Under the pieces are notes generated by a model. It was not told where the DNA came from and made no database searches. It worked only from the letters and a program-made list of their open reading frames with translations. A stretch of DNA of 64,000 nt from Streptomyces qinzhouensis (lineage in GTDB: Bacteria; Actinomycetota; Actinomycetes; Streptomycetales; Streptomycetaceae), in NCBI RefSeq assembly GCF_007856155.1, contig NZ_CP042266.1:7316001-7380000 (forward strand), given 5' to 3'. Position 1 is the first letter of the stretch; each line of letters begins with the position of its first letter. The position numbers were made by a program, and so were the translations under genes. Below, one piece after another: positions 25,487 through 34,666 of the stretch.

Positions 25487-25964
25487 AGTGGTCTCTCCTG
25501 GCTGGATGCGTCGAGATGGCAGCACAAGGAGGCCGGGCGGCACTCGGGGAGCGTTGGCCGGAGGGGTCCGCGGACGGAGTGTGCGGGCCGGGTGCGTAGC
25601 GCACCACGGCGTTCGTACGACGACGCGCGGACGGAAAGAGGCCGGTGGGCACACCGGAGGGCGGGCGGGCAGACCCGTACGACGGATACCGGCGGAGCGG
25701 CCCGGGACGGATCGGTCCTGGGCGTCCGCTGGGGACGGTCGGGGGTCAGTTGCCGGACGCGCTCATGGTGTTACGAGGCACGCTCGGCCCGGGCCGGGGC
25801 ATACAACAACTCTTTCCAGGGCGCGGGGCCCGAACGGTGGTGCCACGAAAGGGCGCCACGACAGCGAGGACGCCCACCGGAGGGCGCGTCGAAACGCTAA
25901 CAGGAGGGGTGAGGGGCGGCCAAGCGATTTATCCGGGCGCCGGTATCCGCCGGGGGCGGGCCGC

Positions 25965-26543
25965 TCAGCGGCCCCCTCGGCGCCTGCCGGAGCGGTGGCG
26001 CGGGTGCCGGACGGGCCTGCGGGCCCGGTGTGGTGGCTGGGGGACGGGCTCGGCGCGCGGGACCCGGCGGCGCAGGGCCCAGGGGAGGGCGAACCAGAGC
26101 GTGCCGAAGAGGAATCCGGTCGCGGCCGTGATGGTCACGGCCGCGACCGGGCCCAGGACGATATTCATGATCAGCAGTACGGCTCCGCTGAGGGCGAGGG
26201 CGAGCACGGCCAGACCGATCTCGGTGAGCCGGGCCGACAGATCCACGATGCGGCGTTTGGCGCCCTGGTGGAACAGGCCCCGGTGCAGGGCGACGGGCGT
26301 GGCGAGGACCGCCGCCGCCACGACGGTGAGCAGCAGGGTGACTACGTAGACCGTCTGTTCGGCGGTGTCGAGCCGGGTGAACCGGTCGGTGAAGGCGATG
26401 CCGAGGAGGAAGGCGAAGAGGATCTGTACCCCGGTCTGGACGACGCGCAGTTCCTGGAGGAGTTCGATGAGATTGCGGTCGGCCCGCTCCTGGGGCGATT
26501 CGCGGTGCTCCAGGGCGAGGTACGGAACGGGCTGAGTCGGCAT
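25965..26543 (-). CDS. Small multi-pass membrane protein (DUF6328-like)
   Basis: A 192-aa protein. A soluble N-terminus with RADRNLIELLQELRVVQTGVQ leads into about four hydrophobic segments between residues 40 and 145, and the C-terminal tail is very Arg/Pro-rich and basic. This pattern fits the actinobacterial DUF6328 group, whose function is unknown. ATG at 26543 has GGAGAG. The basic tail would face the cytoplasm if the N-terminus does. Confidence 0.8.
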   Translation of the reverse strand: MPTQPVPYLALEHRESPQERADRNLIELLQELRVVQTGVQILFAFLLGIAFTDRFTRLDTAEQTVYVVTLLLTVVAAAVLATPVALHRGLFHQGAKRRIVDLSARLTEIGLAVLALALSGAVLLIMNIVLGPVAAVTITAATGFLFGTLWFALPWALRRRVPRAEPVPQPPHRARRPVRHPRHRSGRRRGGR

Positions 26544-27447
26544 GGTTCCACTCTCCGCTTCGACCGGGCCCCGCGGCCGACAGCCGCGCCGGGCGGGGTG
26601 CCGGGACGCGGCACGGCGGAGCCGCGGTGGGCCGGCGCGGGTGGTCACTCCGGTCCCGTGCGGCGCTCCGTACTCATCAGGCCCTGCCGTGTTCGCGCTT
26701 CCTCGGCGGGAAAACGGCGGGTGTTGCCCGGAAGCGGCAGAACTGGACACGGCGGCGGCGAGGTAAGAAGGTCAATCCGCCCATACGGGAACGGCGAGCG
26801 ATGGGGCGCTGGGAGATTTTCTGCCGCGGCCGGGTCGGGGCGGTCCGCCGGTCGCCGTGATGCCGCTGCGGATGCTGGGGCGCGCGGGGCGGAGCGTGAT
26901 GACATGTGGCCTGCGTCACAAGTCATAGCGGAATCCTTTGCCGGGCCTTGGTGAACCGGACCCGTATTTCCTGCGTGAGGAGTTGGGGCCGCGTCACGCG
27001 GAGATGCCTTCGCCGCCCTGAGCTGCCGGAGGGCCCCGGTCGCCGCGGCCCCCGGGAGGTGTGACGGCCTCCGGGGCCGCGGCTGTGCGAGGCGCCGGGG
27101 CGGGCGGCTAGCGGAATGGGGAAAGCGGTTGCTCGTGAAATCGGGCGGCCCATATGCCGATGGCTCGTGCCGCGCCCGCCGCCGGACGGAGGCAAGAGCG
27201 TGTTCCTGCCATCAGTGACCGAGTGTGCGCGGCCATGAGCAGGGCGTCCAAAAGTCGAGCTTGTTGCGGGGGGCGGATCCGGCCCAGGATCCCCATCACG
27301 CGATTTGGCAGGCACATGACCGCAGCATGGGCCGCACGGGCTGTACGGCCTGCACGGGCTGCACGGTCTGCGTGGTTCATGAGTCTGCCGCTCGCGTGAC
27401 CAGGGGCCCGTACACCGGACGGGCCCCGGATTCCCGATGGAGGATTC
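26544..27447. other. Long intergenic region upstream of streptogrisin-type protease
   Basis: About 900 bp with no convincing gene: the short open frames here lack codon bias and binding sites. At 27333-27372 there is an imperfect tandem array of CACGGGCTG/TACGGCCTG-type units. Extended regulatory DNA is common before developmentally controlled protease genes, but I cannot place a promoter with certainty. Confidence 0.55.
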
Positions 27448-28314
27448 GTGAACCGAAGAGGTATCGCCACCGTCATCGCCAGCCTGGCCAGTGTCGCCGC
27501 CCTCGTCGTCCCCACCGCCGCGGTGGCGGCCGAGGCGCCCGTGGGCAAGGCGACCGCCGCTCAGTTAGCCGTGGCGAACAAGGCCGTCCTCACCGCCGAT
27601 GTGGCGGGCACCGCGTGGTACACCGACAAGGCGTCGGGCAAGGTCGTCGTCACCGCCGACAGCAGGGTCTCCGCGGCGTCGATAGCCAAGATCAAGAAGG
27701 CCGCCGGTTCCCAGGCGGGCAATGTGGTGGTCAACCGCACCCCCGGCAAGATCAGCCCGCTGATCGCGGGCGGCGAGGCCATCACCTCGGCCGGTGTGCG
27801 CTGTTCCCTCGGCTTCAACGTCGTCAACGGCGCCGGCCAGCACTTCGCGCTGACCGCCGGTCACTGCACCGTCGGCCGCCCGTACTGGAGCATCGGCACC
27901 ACGGTGCCCAACCAGCAGGTCTTCCCGGTCAATGACCACGGTGTCATCCAGCACGCCAACCCCGCCGCCTCCGACGGCCGGGTCTACCTGTACAACGGCA
28001 CCTACCGCGACATCATCAACTCCGCCTACCCGGCCGTCGGCTGGCGCATCGAGCGCTCCGGCAGCACCACCGGCTACCGCACCGGCACCGTCACCGCGCT
28101 CAACGTGACCGTCAACTACGGCGGCGGCCAGCTGGTCTACAACACGATCCAGACCAACGCCTGCGCCCAGCCCGGTGACAGCGGCGGCCCGCTGTTCGCC
28201 GGCAACACGGCCCTCGGTCTGCTCTCCGGCGGCAGCGGCAACTGCAGCGTCGGCGGCACCACCTTCTACGAGCCGGTCATCCGTCCGCTGAGCTACGGAT
28301 ACAGCGTCTTCTAG
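27448..28314 (+). CDS. Streptogrisin-type secreted serine protease (S1E), TTA codon present
   Basis: A 288-aa preproprotease. The signal peptide is about 1-28, a short propeptide runs to about 105, and the mature chymotrypsin fold begins near LIAGGEAITSAGVRCSLGFNV. The triad is H139 (TAGHC), D163 (NDHG) and S245 (GDSGGP). Cys pairs 119/140 and 239 with a later Cys match streptogrisins A/B. Codon 40 (27565-27567, in the propeptide) is TTA, so translation may depend on the bldA leucyl-tRNA. GTG start with GGAGG upstream. A terminator follows at 28408-28446. Confidence 0.94.
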   Translation: MNRRGIATVIASLASVAALVVPTAAVAAEAPVGKATAAQLAVANKAVLTADVAGTAWYTDKASGKVVVTADSRVSAASIAKIKKAAGSQAGNVVVNRTPGKISPLIAGGEAITSAGVRCSLGFNVVNGAGQHFALTAGHCTVGRPYWSIGTTVPNQQVFPVNDHGVIQHANPAASDGRVYLYNGTYRDIINSAYPAVGWRIERSGSTTGYRTGTVTALNVTVNYGGGQLVYNTIQTNACAQPGDSGGPLFAGNTALGLLSGGSGNCSVGGTTFYEPVIRPLSYGYSVF

Positions 28315-28407
28315 GAACTCCCCGCAGAACCGGGCACGACGGTCCCGGGAGCGAACCGGCGCGGAAGTGACCGCGGCCGGACCGGCTGACATCGCCTCGG
28401 GCGGGCC

Positions 28408-28446
28408 GGTGCGAGAAGGGCGAACACCCCCGGCCCTTCTCGCACC
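28408..28446. terminator. Terminator between protease and TetR gene
   Basis: A perfect 14-bp stem (GGTGCGAGAAGGGC and its complement) with an 11-nt loop between converging genes. Confidence 0.85.
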
Positions 28447-28460
28447 GCCCGCCTCGTTCG

Positions 28461-28487
28461 CGGTCTGCCGGTCTGCCGGTCTGCCGG
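28461..28487. repeat. 8-bp tandem repeat CGGTCTGC, 3.4 copies
   Basis: Three exact units plus CGG, intergenic, after the protease terminator. Confidence 0.9.
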
Positions 28488-28564
28488 ATCTCCGGCGCGC
28501 GGGGGCCGGGTCCGCGTTCGAGGCGTCACAGTCCGAGCCCGGCCCGGGACCGCCCGGCCCCGGG

Positions 28565-29833
28565 TCAGTGCGAGTGCAGCAGGGCCGTACCGATGTCCAC
28601 GAGCCGGTCACCGAGATCCGGCCGGGCGCCGAGCCGGCCGGTGCGCACCGCGTTGTCCACGACGGTCAGCACCGCGCTGACCACGATCCGGGCCTCCGCC
28701 GGATCGGTGCCCGGCCGGGTCTCCTCGAGAAGCCGCCCCCACAGCGCCAGATACTCCCGCTGCACCTGGCGGGTGGACCGGCGCTCCTTCTCGGGCAACT
28801 GGTCCAGCTCGCCGAGGATCAGCCCGATCAGATGTGCATGCCCGAGCGCGAAGTCGACATAGGCGCGCAGCAGCCGGGCCAGCGTCTCGTCCGGGGTGCC
28901 CGGCGTCCGCAGCGCCCGCTCGGTACCGGCCCGCCGCTGCTCGCCGCCCCGGACGATCCCGGCGATCAGCAGATCGGTCTTGGTCGGGAAGTGCTTGTAG
29001 ATGCTGGGGCCCGAGGCCCCCGCCGCCTCGCCGATGTCGTCGGTGCTCACCGACTGGAAGCCCCGCTCGTCGAAGAGGCGGATCGCGGCGCCCAGGATCT
29101 CCTCACGGCGGGAGACCGCGAGCACGGCATAGGCCCCCGGCCCGCCCGGCCCTTCGCCGCCGCTTTCCGCCACGGCGTCCGCGGTGCCCAGTTCGCACCG
29201 CACCGCCGCGGTCGCCAGCCGCAGCAGCACCTCCTCGAAACGGCGGCGCGGCAGCGAGGTGCGGTGCCATGAGATGGAGCCGGCGACGGACAGCACCGCC
29301 CAGGCGAGCAGGGTGCGGTCCGCGGTGCTCAGCTCGGGACGCTCGGCCCCGATCAGCTCGCCGATCCGGCCCGCGGCCGCGCTCAGCGCCTGCCCGGCCC
29401 GTTCCCGGTGCTCCTCGGGCAGATGGCGGGCCTCCCGCTGCCAGATGACGGCCGCGCCCCGGCGCTCGATGCTGTGCGCGGCGGCCGTCGCGAGATAGGT
29501 GTCGAGGTCCGGTGCGTCGGTCGTGGCCGCGGTGACCGTGCCGACGGTCCGGTCGACGACCTGCGCCAGCAGATCCGGCTTGCCGCGGAAGTGACGGTAG
29601 AGCGCGGGCGCGGTGATCCCGACGGCTCCGGCGACATCGGCCACCGAGACATTGTGGTAGCCGCGGTCGCGGAAGAGTCCGGCGGCTGCCACGACGATCC
29701 GTTCCTTGCGGTCCGGCGGCCTGCGGGTGACCGCGCGCCGGGTGCTCCCGGCCCGTACGGCCGCTTGCCCGCCGTCCGCTTCGGCCGTCGCGGGGGCGGT
29801 ACGGGGACCGGTGCGGTCGGCGGCGTCGTTCAT
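28565..29833 (-). CDS. Regulator with two complete TetR domains in one chain
   Basis: A 422-aa protein. The first TetR HTH covers about 43-90 (RKERIVVAAAGLFRDRGYHNVSVADV...ALYRHF). The second covers about 242-290 (RREEILGAAIRLFDERGFQSVSTDDI...SIYKHFPTK). Each is followed by its own helical ligand/dimer domain. A single chain may thus imitate a TetR dimer. It lies downstream of, and on the same strand as, a CoA-ligase/ALDH/ADH gene run, separated by a hairpin at 29994-30029, so it probably has its own promoter and controls that run. The ATG at 29833 is preferred over a TTG six codons earlier; neither has a strong site. Confidence 0.88.
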   Translation of the reverse strand: MNDAADRTGPRTAPATAEADGGQAAVRAGSTRRAVTRRPPDRKERIVVAAAGLFRDRGYHNVSVADVAGAVGITAPALYRHFRGKPDLLAQVVDRTVGTVTAATTDAPDLDTYLATAAAHSIERRGAAVIWQREARHLPEEHRERAGQALSAAAGRIGELIGAERPELSTADRTLLAWAVLSVAGSISWHRTSLPRRRFEEVLLRLATAAVRCELGTADAVAESGGEGPGGPGAYAVLAVSRREEILGAAIRLFDERGFQSVSTDDIGEAAGASGPSIYKHFPTKTDLLIAGIVRGGEQRRAGTERALRTPGTPDETLARLLRAYVDFALGHAHLIGLILGELDQLPEKERRSTRQVQREYLALWGRLLEETRPGTDPAEARIVVSAVLTVVDNAVRTGRLGARPDLGDRLVDIGTALLHSH

Positions 29834-29993
29834 CCGCACAACGTACCCCAAACGATCGCTCCGGTGACCCGTTCTTCACCTGCTGTCGGCGGGTGTGCAA
29901 GGGCGCTCCGGCTACAGAAGCCTTGCCCGGAGGGCAGTCGGCGCGGAACGTGCCGCAGGAAGTGAAGGAGACATAACGTCGGTTCTCTGTCCC

Positions 29994-30029
29994 GGGGGCG
30001 GTGGCAGGTCCGGACCTGCCACCACCCCC
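29994..30029. terminator. Terminator after alcohol dehydrogenase gene
   Basis: An 18-bp inverted repeat with one mismatch whose core GGTGGCAGGTCC is an exact 24-bp palindrome with its partner, 10 nt past the dehydrogenase stop on the minus strand. Confidence 0.75.
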
Positions 30030-30038
30030 AGGACGGTG

Positions 30039-31115
30039 TCAGACGATGTCGACGACCGTACGCAGCGCCTCGCCCGAGTGCATCTGGCGGATCGCCTCGT
30101 TGATCCCGTCCAGCGGGACATGGTGGGTGATCATCGACTCCAGGTCGATCCGGCCCGACCGCCACAGCCCGGTGATGGTGGCGTACGTCCGGCGGATGTC
30201 ACCGCCGCCGTAGAACGACGGCAGCACCTTCTTCTCGTTCATCACCAGTTCGGCGAGGCTGAGGTCGGTGAGGTCGCTGCGGCTGCCGGCGCCGACCAGA
30301 CAGACCGTGCCGCCGGGCCGGGCCGCGTCGTAGGCGGCGCGAAGGGTACCCGGCCGGCCGACCGCCTCGAAGGCGTAGTCGACGCCGAGACCGCCGGTGA
30401 GCCGCTTGACGGCCTCGGCCAGCTCCTCCGGGGCGACCGCCTCGTCCGCGCCGAAGCCGAGCGCCAGGCGGCGCCGGTTGGGCGTCGGGTCCACCGCGAT
30501 GATCCGGGCGGCCCCCGCGACCCGGGCGCCCTGGAGGATGCTGACCCCGACCCCGCCGAGGCCGATGACGACGACCGTCGAACCGGGCCGCACCCGCGCG
30601 GTGTTCAGGGCGGCGCCGATCCCGGTGGTCACCCCGCAGCCGATGAGCGCGGCGATGTCGTACGGCATGTCGTCGGGCACCGGGATCGCGGCGTACCCGG
30701 CTATCACGGTCTCCTCGGCGAAGGTCCCGGCGCCCATCATTCCGGGCAGTGGCCGCTCCCCGGCCCGGAAGTTGGGGACGGCGAGATTGCCGAAGCCGCT
30801 GCGGCACAGGTGGGTGTCACCGGTCGCGCAGACCGCGCAGGTGTCGCAGGGTGGCATCCAGCAGACGATGACCCGGTCGCCCGGCTTCACATGGGTGACG
30901 CCCTCACCGACCTCGACGACCTCGCCCGCGCCCTCGTGGCCGGGGACGAAGGGCGCCGGATGGGCCAGTACCCCGCTCATGGCGGACAGGTCGGAGTGGC
31001 AGAGCCCGGCCCGGTGCATCCGGACCCGGACCCGGCCGGGCCCGAAGGAGACCGGGGTCACCTCGGTGACGTCGAGGTTCTCGTCCCCGGTGGTGTGAAG
31101 AACGGCTGCGCGCAT
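30039..31115 (-). CDS. Zinc-dependent class III-like alcohol dehydrogenase
   Basis: A 358-aa medium-chain dehydrogenase. The catalytic zinc ligands are C39, H60 and C160; the structural zinc lobe is C90, C93, C96 and C104. The cofactor motif GLGGVG is at 185-190, with an Asp (AVDP) at the end of beta-2 suggesting NAD. It is placed directly after an aldehyde dehydrogenase and an acyl-CoA ligase, so it likely oxidises a primary alcohol as the first step of a three-enzyme route to an acyl-CoA. The substrate is unknown; benzyl, terpenoid or aliphatic alcohols are all possible. Last enzyme gene before the TetR regulator. Confidence 0.9.
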   Translation of the reverse strand: MRAAVLHTTGDENLDVTEVTPVSFGPGRVRVRMHRAGLCHSDLSAMSGVLAHPAPFVPGHEGAGEVVEVGEGVTHVKPGDRVIVCWMPPCDTCAVCATGDTHLCRSGFGNLAVPNFRAGERPLPGMMGAGTFAEETVIAGYAAIPVPDDMPYDIAALIGCGVTTGIGAALNTARVRPGSTVVVIGLGGVGVSILQGARVAGAARIIAVDPTPNRRRLALGFGADEAVAPEELAEAVKRLTGGLGVDYAFEAVGRPGTLRAAYDAARPGGTVCLVGAGSRSDLTDLSLAELVMNEKKVLPSFYGGGDIRRTYATITGLWRSGRIDLESMITHHVPLDGINEAIRQMHSGEALRTVVDIV

Positions 31116-31181
31116 GAAACGTCTCCCGGTGTACGGAGCGGATGAACGACGGATCGGGGAAGGCCGAGGAATATCGGCTGA

Positions 31182-32654
31182 TCAGGAGGTGGCCGGGGCT
31201 TCGGGCTGCGGCAGGTTGACCGTCTGGTACTCGACGTACGCGGACAGCCCCTCCGGACCGAACTCGCGGCCGATCCCGGAGCTCTTGAAGCCGCCGAACG
31301 GTGCGGCGAGGTCGAGCCGGAAGCCGTTGACGGAGATCGTGCCGGTACGGATCCGGCGGGCCAGCCGCGCGGCCCGCTCCGGGGCGGCGGAGAACACCGC
31401 GCCGGAGAGCCCGTACGCGGAGTCGTTGGCGATGGCCACCGCCTCGTCATCGGTCTCGTACCGGATCAGACAGACCACGGGGCCGAAGATCTCCTCCCGG
31501 GCGACCCGCATGTCGTTGGTGACATCGCCGAGCAGGGTCGGGGCCACGTACCAGCCGGTGGTGCGGCCCTCGGGCACTCCGCCGCCGGTGAGGACGGTGG
31601 CGCCCTCCTTCTTCCCGATCTCTATCCAGTCGAGGTTGCGCTGCTGCTGGGCGCGGCTGACCATCGGGCCGACGACCGTCCGCGGATCGGCCGGGTCCCC
31701 GACCCGCAGCCCGGCGAAGGCCTGTCCGAGGGCGGCGGCCACCGCCTCGTAGCGGGACGAGTGGACCAGGACCCGGGTCAGTGCCACACAGGCCTGGCCG
31801 CTGTTGGCGGCGCAGGTGCCGGCGACGATCGCGGGCAGGGCCCGGGTGAGGTCGGCGTCGTCGAGCAGGATCGCCGCGGACTTGCCGCCGAGTTCGAGGG
31901 AGACCCGGGTGAGCTGTTCGGCGGCGGCGGCCATCACGGCCTTGCCCGCGGCGACCGAACCGGTGAACGCGATCTTGTCGATGCCGGGGTGGGCCACCAG
32001 TGCCGCGCCGGTCTCCCGGCCGCCGGTGACAACGGAGAGCACCCCTTCGGGCAGCCCCGCCTCCGCGCAGAGCTCCGCGAGCCAGTTGGCGTCGAGCGGG
32101 GTCTCGGCGGCGGGCTTGAGCACCACGGTGCAGCCGGTGAGCAGGGCGGGCGCCAGTTTGGCCGCGATCGTCAGCTGCGGCACGTTCCACGGGGTGACCG
32201 CGGCCACCACGCCGACCGGCTCCCGGCGTACCAGAACCGGACCCCCGGTGCCGGTCCGCTCCTCCTCCTGCTCGAACCCCTCGGCGGCGGCCAGCGCGGC
32301 ACCGAACGCACCGACGGCGGAGAGCGCCTGGCCGCGGACGGAGAACAGCATCGGCGAGCCGTTCTGGAGGCTGACGAGTTCCGCGAGTTCCTGGTGGCGG
32401 GCGGCCAGCAGCTCGCGGATCCGGGCGACGACCGCCATCCGCTCGGCCATCGGCAGCCGCGGCCAGGGGCCGTGGTCGAACGCCGCACGGGCCGCCGAGA
32501 CGGCCCGGTCGACATCCTCGGGACCGGCCTGCGGCACCCGGCCGACGATCTGTTCGGTCACCGGGGACACGATCTCGACGACCTCGGATCCCGAGGGGGC
32601 GGTCCACCGGCCGCCGATGAACAGCTTGTCGTACTCCACTGGTGCGGTGGTCAT
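31182..32654 (-). CDS. NAD-dependent aldehyde dehydrogenase
   Basis: A 490-aa aldehyde dehydrogenase with PWNVP (oxyanion Asn 157), base E254 (LELGGKS) and nucleophile C289 (NSGQAC). It is the middle gene of a run with an upstream acyl-CoA ligase (64-nt gap) and a downstream alcohol dehydrogenase (66-nt gap), so it should take that enzyme's aldehyde to the acid. It is clearly a different subfamily from the enzyme at 12399, with a fuller GFEQEEERTGTGG insertion. Confidence 0.92.
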   Translation of the reverse strand: MTTAPVEYDKLFIGGRWTAPSGSEVVEIVSPVTEQIVGRVPQAGPEDVDRAVSAARAAFDHGPWPRLPMAERMAVVARIRELLAARHQELAELVSLQNGSPMLFSVRGQALSAVGAFGAALAAAEGFEQEEERTGTGGPVLVRREPVGVVAAVTPWNVPQLTIAAKLAPALLTGCTVVLKPAAETPLDANWLAELCAEAGLPEGVLSVVTGGRETGAALVAHPGIDKIAFTGSVAAGKAVMAAAAEQLTRVSLELGGKSAAILLDDADLTRALPAIVAGTCAANSGQACVALTRVLVHSSRYEAVAAALGQAFAGLRVGDPADPRTVVGPMVSRAQQQRNLDWIEIGKKEGATVLTGGGVPEGRTTGWYVAPTLLGDVTNDMRVAREEIFGPVVCLIRYETDDEAVAIANDSAYGLSGAVFSAAPERAARLARRIRTGTISVNGFRLDLAAPFGGFKSSGIGREFGPEGLSAYVEYQTVNLPQPEAPATS

Positions 32655-32718
32655 GCGGTGAACTCCTCAGTGCGGCGGAACAGTGGCGGAAGGAGAAGGA
32701 ACAGGGAGCCAGGGAGGC

Positions 32719-34416
32719 TCAGCGGGCCTCGGCGGTGAGCCTGCGGCGGAGTTCGGTCTTGAGGACCTTGCCGGTCGGTGTGAGCGGCAGCGCGTCCACC
32801 AGCCGTGCCTCCCGGACCCGCTGGTACGGCGCGACCCGCTCGGCCACATGGGCCAGCAGTTCGTCGACGAAGGCTTCGGCGTGCTCCGCCCGGTCCCGGG
32901 CGGAGGGTTCGAGCACCACGAAGGCCACCGGGATCTCCCCGGCGACCGGATCGGGCCGTCCGACGACGGAGGCCTGGGAGACCGCGGGATGCGAGCAGAG
33001 CACATCCTCCAGCGGCTGCGGATAGACGTTGTAGCCCTTGTAGATGAGCATGTCCTTGGCCCGGCCCACGAGGAACAGGAAGCCGTCCGCGTCGAGCCGG
33101 CCGATATCACCCGTGCGCAGCCAGCCGTCGACGAACTGCTCGGCCGTCAGCTCGGGTTCGTCCTGGTAGCCGTCGGTGACCTGGGGGCCACGCACCCAGA
33201 TCTCACCGGCCTCGCCGCCCGGGCGGACGGTGACCCCGTCGTCGGCCCGGATCTCGATCTCGGTGCCCGGGACCGCGAGCCCGACGGCCCCTTCGGGTGC
33301 CTCGACGCCCGGCGGGACCATCGTCACGCCCATCGTCGCCTCGCTCAGCCCGTATCCCTCGTTGACATAGGCGTTCGGCAGTGCCGCGCGGAGCCGGGCG
33401 AGGGCGCCCGGGTCGATCGGCGCGGCACCCGAGGTGACCATCCGCACGGACGACAGATCCCGGCCGCCCAGCTCGGGGCTGCGCAGCATCGCGTAGTACA
33501 TGGCGGGGGAGCCGGAGATATGGGTGACTCCATGGGCCTCGATGTCCTGGAGGAAGCGGTCGGCGTCGAACCGGCCGCCGGTGATCACACAGACGGCGCC
33601 GAGGAGGGTGTTGGCGTTGTGCCCGATCAGACCGAGCCCGTGGAACAGCGGGGCGACCGCGATGTTCACACAGGCGCCCGGGACGATGCTCTTCTCGGGT
33701 GCGTCCGGCAGGCGTTCGAGCCGCAGTCCGCCGTTGTCGTCGAGGAAGAACCGGGAGCAGGAGCGCAGGGGTACGGACTGGAGCACATTGGCGACGATGT
33801 TGCGGTGGAGGACCCGGACCGCCTTGGTACGCCCGGTGGTGCCGCCGGTGAGCTGGAGATGGGCCACCACGTCCGGCCCCGGCCGGTAGCCGTCCAGCGG
33901 CGGAGCGGCCAGCAGGGCGGCGAGCGGCAGCCAGGTGCCGGGCAGGTCCGCGTCCTCGGGGGCGGGGCTCACGGGGGTGCCGGGGACATGGACCACCGGG
34001 CCGGTCGCGGTGAGCACCCGTGCGACCTCCGGGGACGCGGCGGCCGCGGGGTGGGTGAAGACGACACCGGCGCCGCAGTCGGCCAGCTGGGCGCGGAGCG
34101 CCTCGGGCGGCTGTGCCGGGTTGAGCGGTGCCACCGTGAGTCCGGCGCTGAGCGCGCCGTAGTAGGCGACGACGTACCAGAGGGTGTTGGGCAGATGGAG
34201 GGCGGCGACGTCGCCGGGCCTCAGACCTCGGGCGCGCAGTCCGCCCGCCACTCTCAGGGCGGCGTCGCGCAGCTCTCCGTAGGTCATCGACTCCGCGCCG
34301 TCGCGCAGGGCGATCCGCTCGGGATACGCACCGGCCGCGCCGGTCAGGAAGGCGTCGGCGCCGACCGGGGGGAGCTCGGGGAGGGACGGCGGGTACGAGG
34401 GCCAGACATGGGTCAC
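32719..34416 (-). CDS. Class I adenylate-forming acyl/aryl-CoA ligase
   Basis: A 565-aa AMP-dependent CoA ligase. Core motifs in order are the P-loop LTGGTTGRTK (189-198), NEGYGLSEAT, LRTGDIGRLDADGF, KGYNVYPQPLEDVL and the C-terminal catalytic Lys region LTPTGKVLKTELR. The general fold is that of fatty-acid or aryl-CoA ligases; the acid is not predictable. It is the first gene of a ligase/ALDH/ADH run and presumably activates the carboxylate these make. The 250-bp upstream region is unusually AT-rich for the window and likely holds the promoter. Confidence 0.92.
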   Translation of the reverse strand: MTHVWPSYPPSLPELPPVGADAFLTGAAGAYPERIALRDGAESMTYGELRDAALRVAGGLRARGLRPGDVAALHLPNTLWYVVAYYGALSAGLTVAPLNPAQPPEALRAQLADCGAGVVFTHPAAAASPEVARVLTATGPVVHVPGTPVSPAPEDADLPGTWLPLAALLAAPPLDGYRPGPDVVAHLQLTGGTTGRTKAVRVLHRNIVANVLQSVPLRSCSRFFLDDNGGLRLERLPDAPEKSIVPGACVNIAVAPLFHGLGLIGHNANTLLGAVCVITGGRFDADRFLQDIEAHGVTHISGSPAMYYAMLRSPELGGRDLSSVRMVTSGAAPIDPGALARLRAALPNAYVNEGYGLSEATMGVTMVPPGVEAPEGAVGLAVPGTEIEIRADDGVTVRPGGEAGEIWVRGPQVTDGYQDEPELTAEQFVDGWLRTGDIGRLDADGFLFLVGRAKDMLIYKGYNVYPQPLEDVLCSHPAVSQASVVGRPDPVAGEIPVAFVVLEPSARDRAEHAEAFVDELLAHVAERVAPYQRVREARLVDALPLTPTGKVLKTELRRRLTAEAR

Positions 34417-34666
34417 GGGTTCTCCTGGTGACTGGCGGAAGGAGTGGGTCCGGTGCGCGCCCGGTGAACAGTCGATAGCTTCTGCATTGCGTGAATGCCC
34501 GCCGGAGGTAGATCTGTTGGCAGGTTAAAGCCTAGGAAATAGTGGCTTTTCGGGCTGCTCGATAGAGATGAAGTTAATTCACGCTAACGCCTCTGTCCAT
34601 GGTTGTGGCGAGATCTTTCGGGCCGGTTGGCCGGAGTGGTCGACCGGCCCCGCCGTCGGACGGCGC
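34417..34666. promoter_or_regulatory. AT-richer promoter region upstream of acyl-CoA ligase operon
   Basis: The stretch 34480-34590 is markedly poorer in GC than its surroundings. It includes an inverted repeat pair GCGTGAAT (34489-34496) and ATTCACGC (34577-34584) about 80 bp apart, and a GGTTAAAGCCTAGG element near 34538. No gene is visible. Confidence 0.5.

Noticed and set aside
26923..27315. Short minus-strand open frames before the streptogrisin-type gene
   Set aside because: No coding bias, no ribosome binding site and no recognisable product; treated as regulatory DNA.
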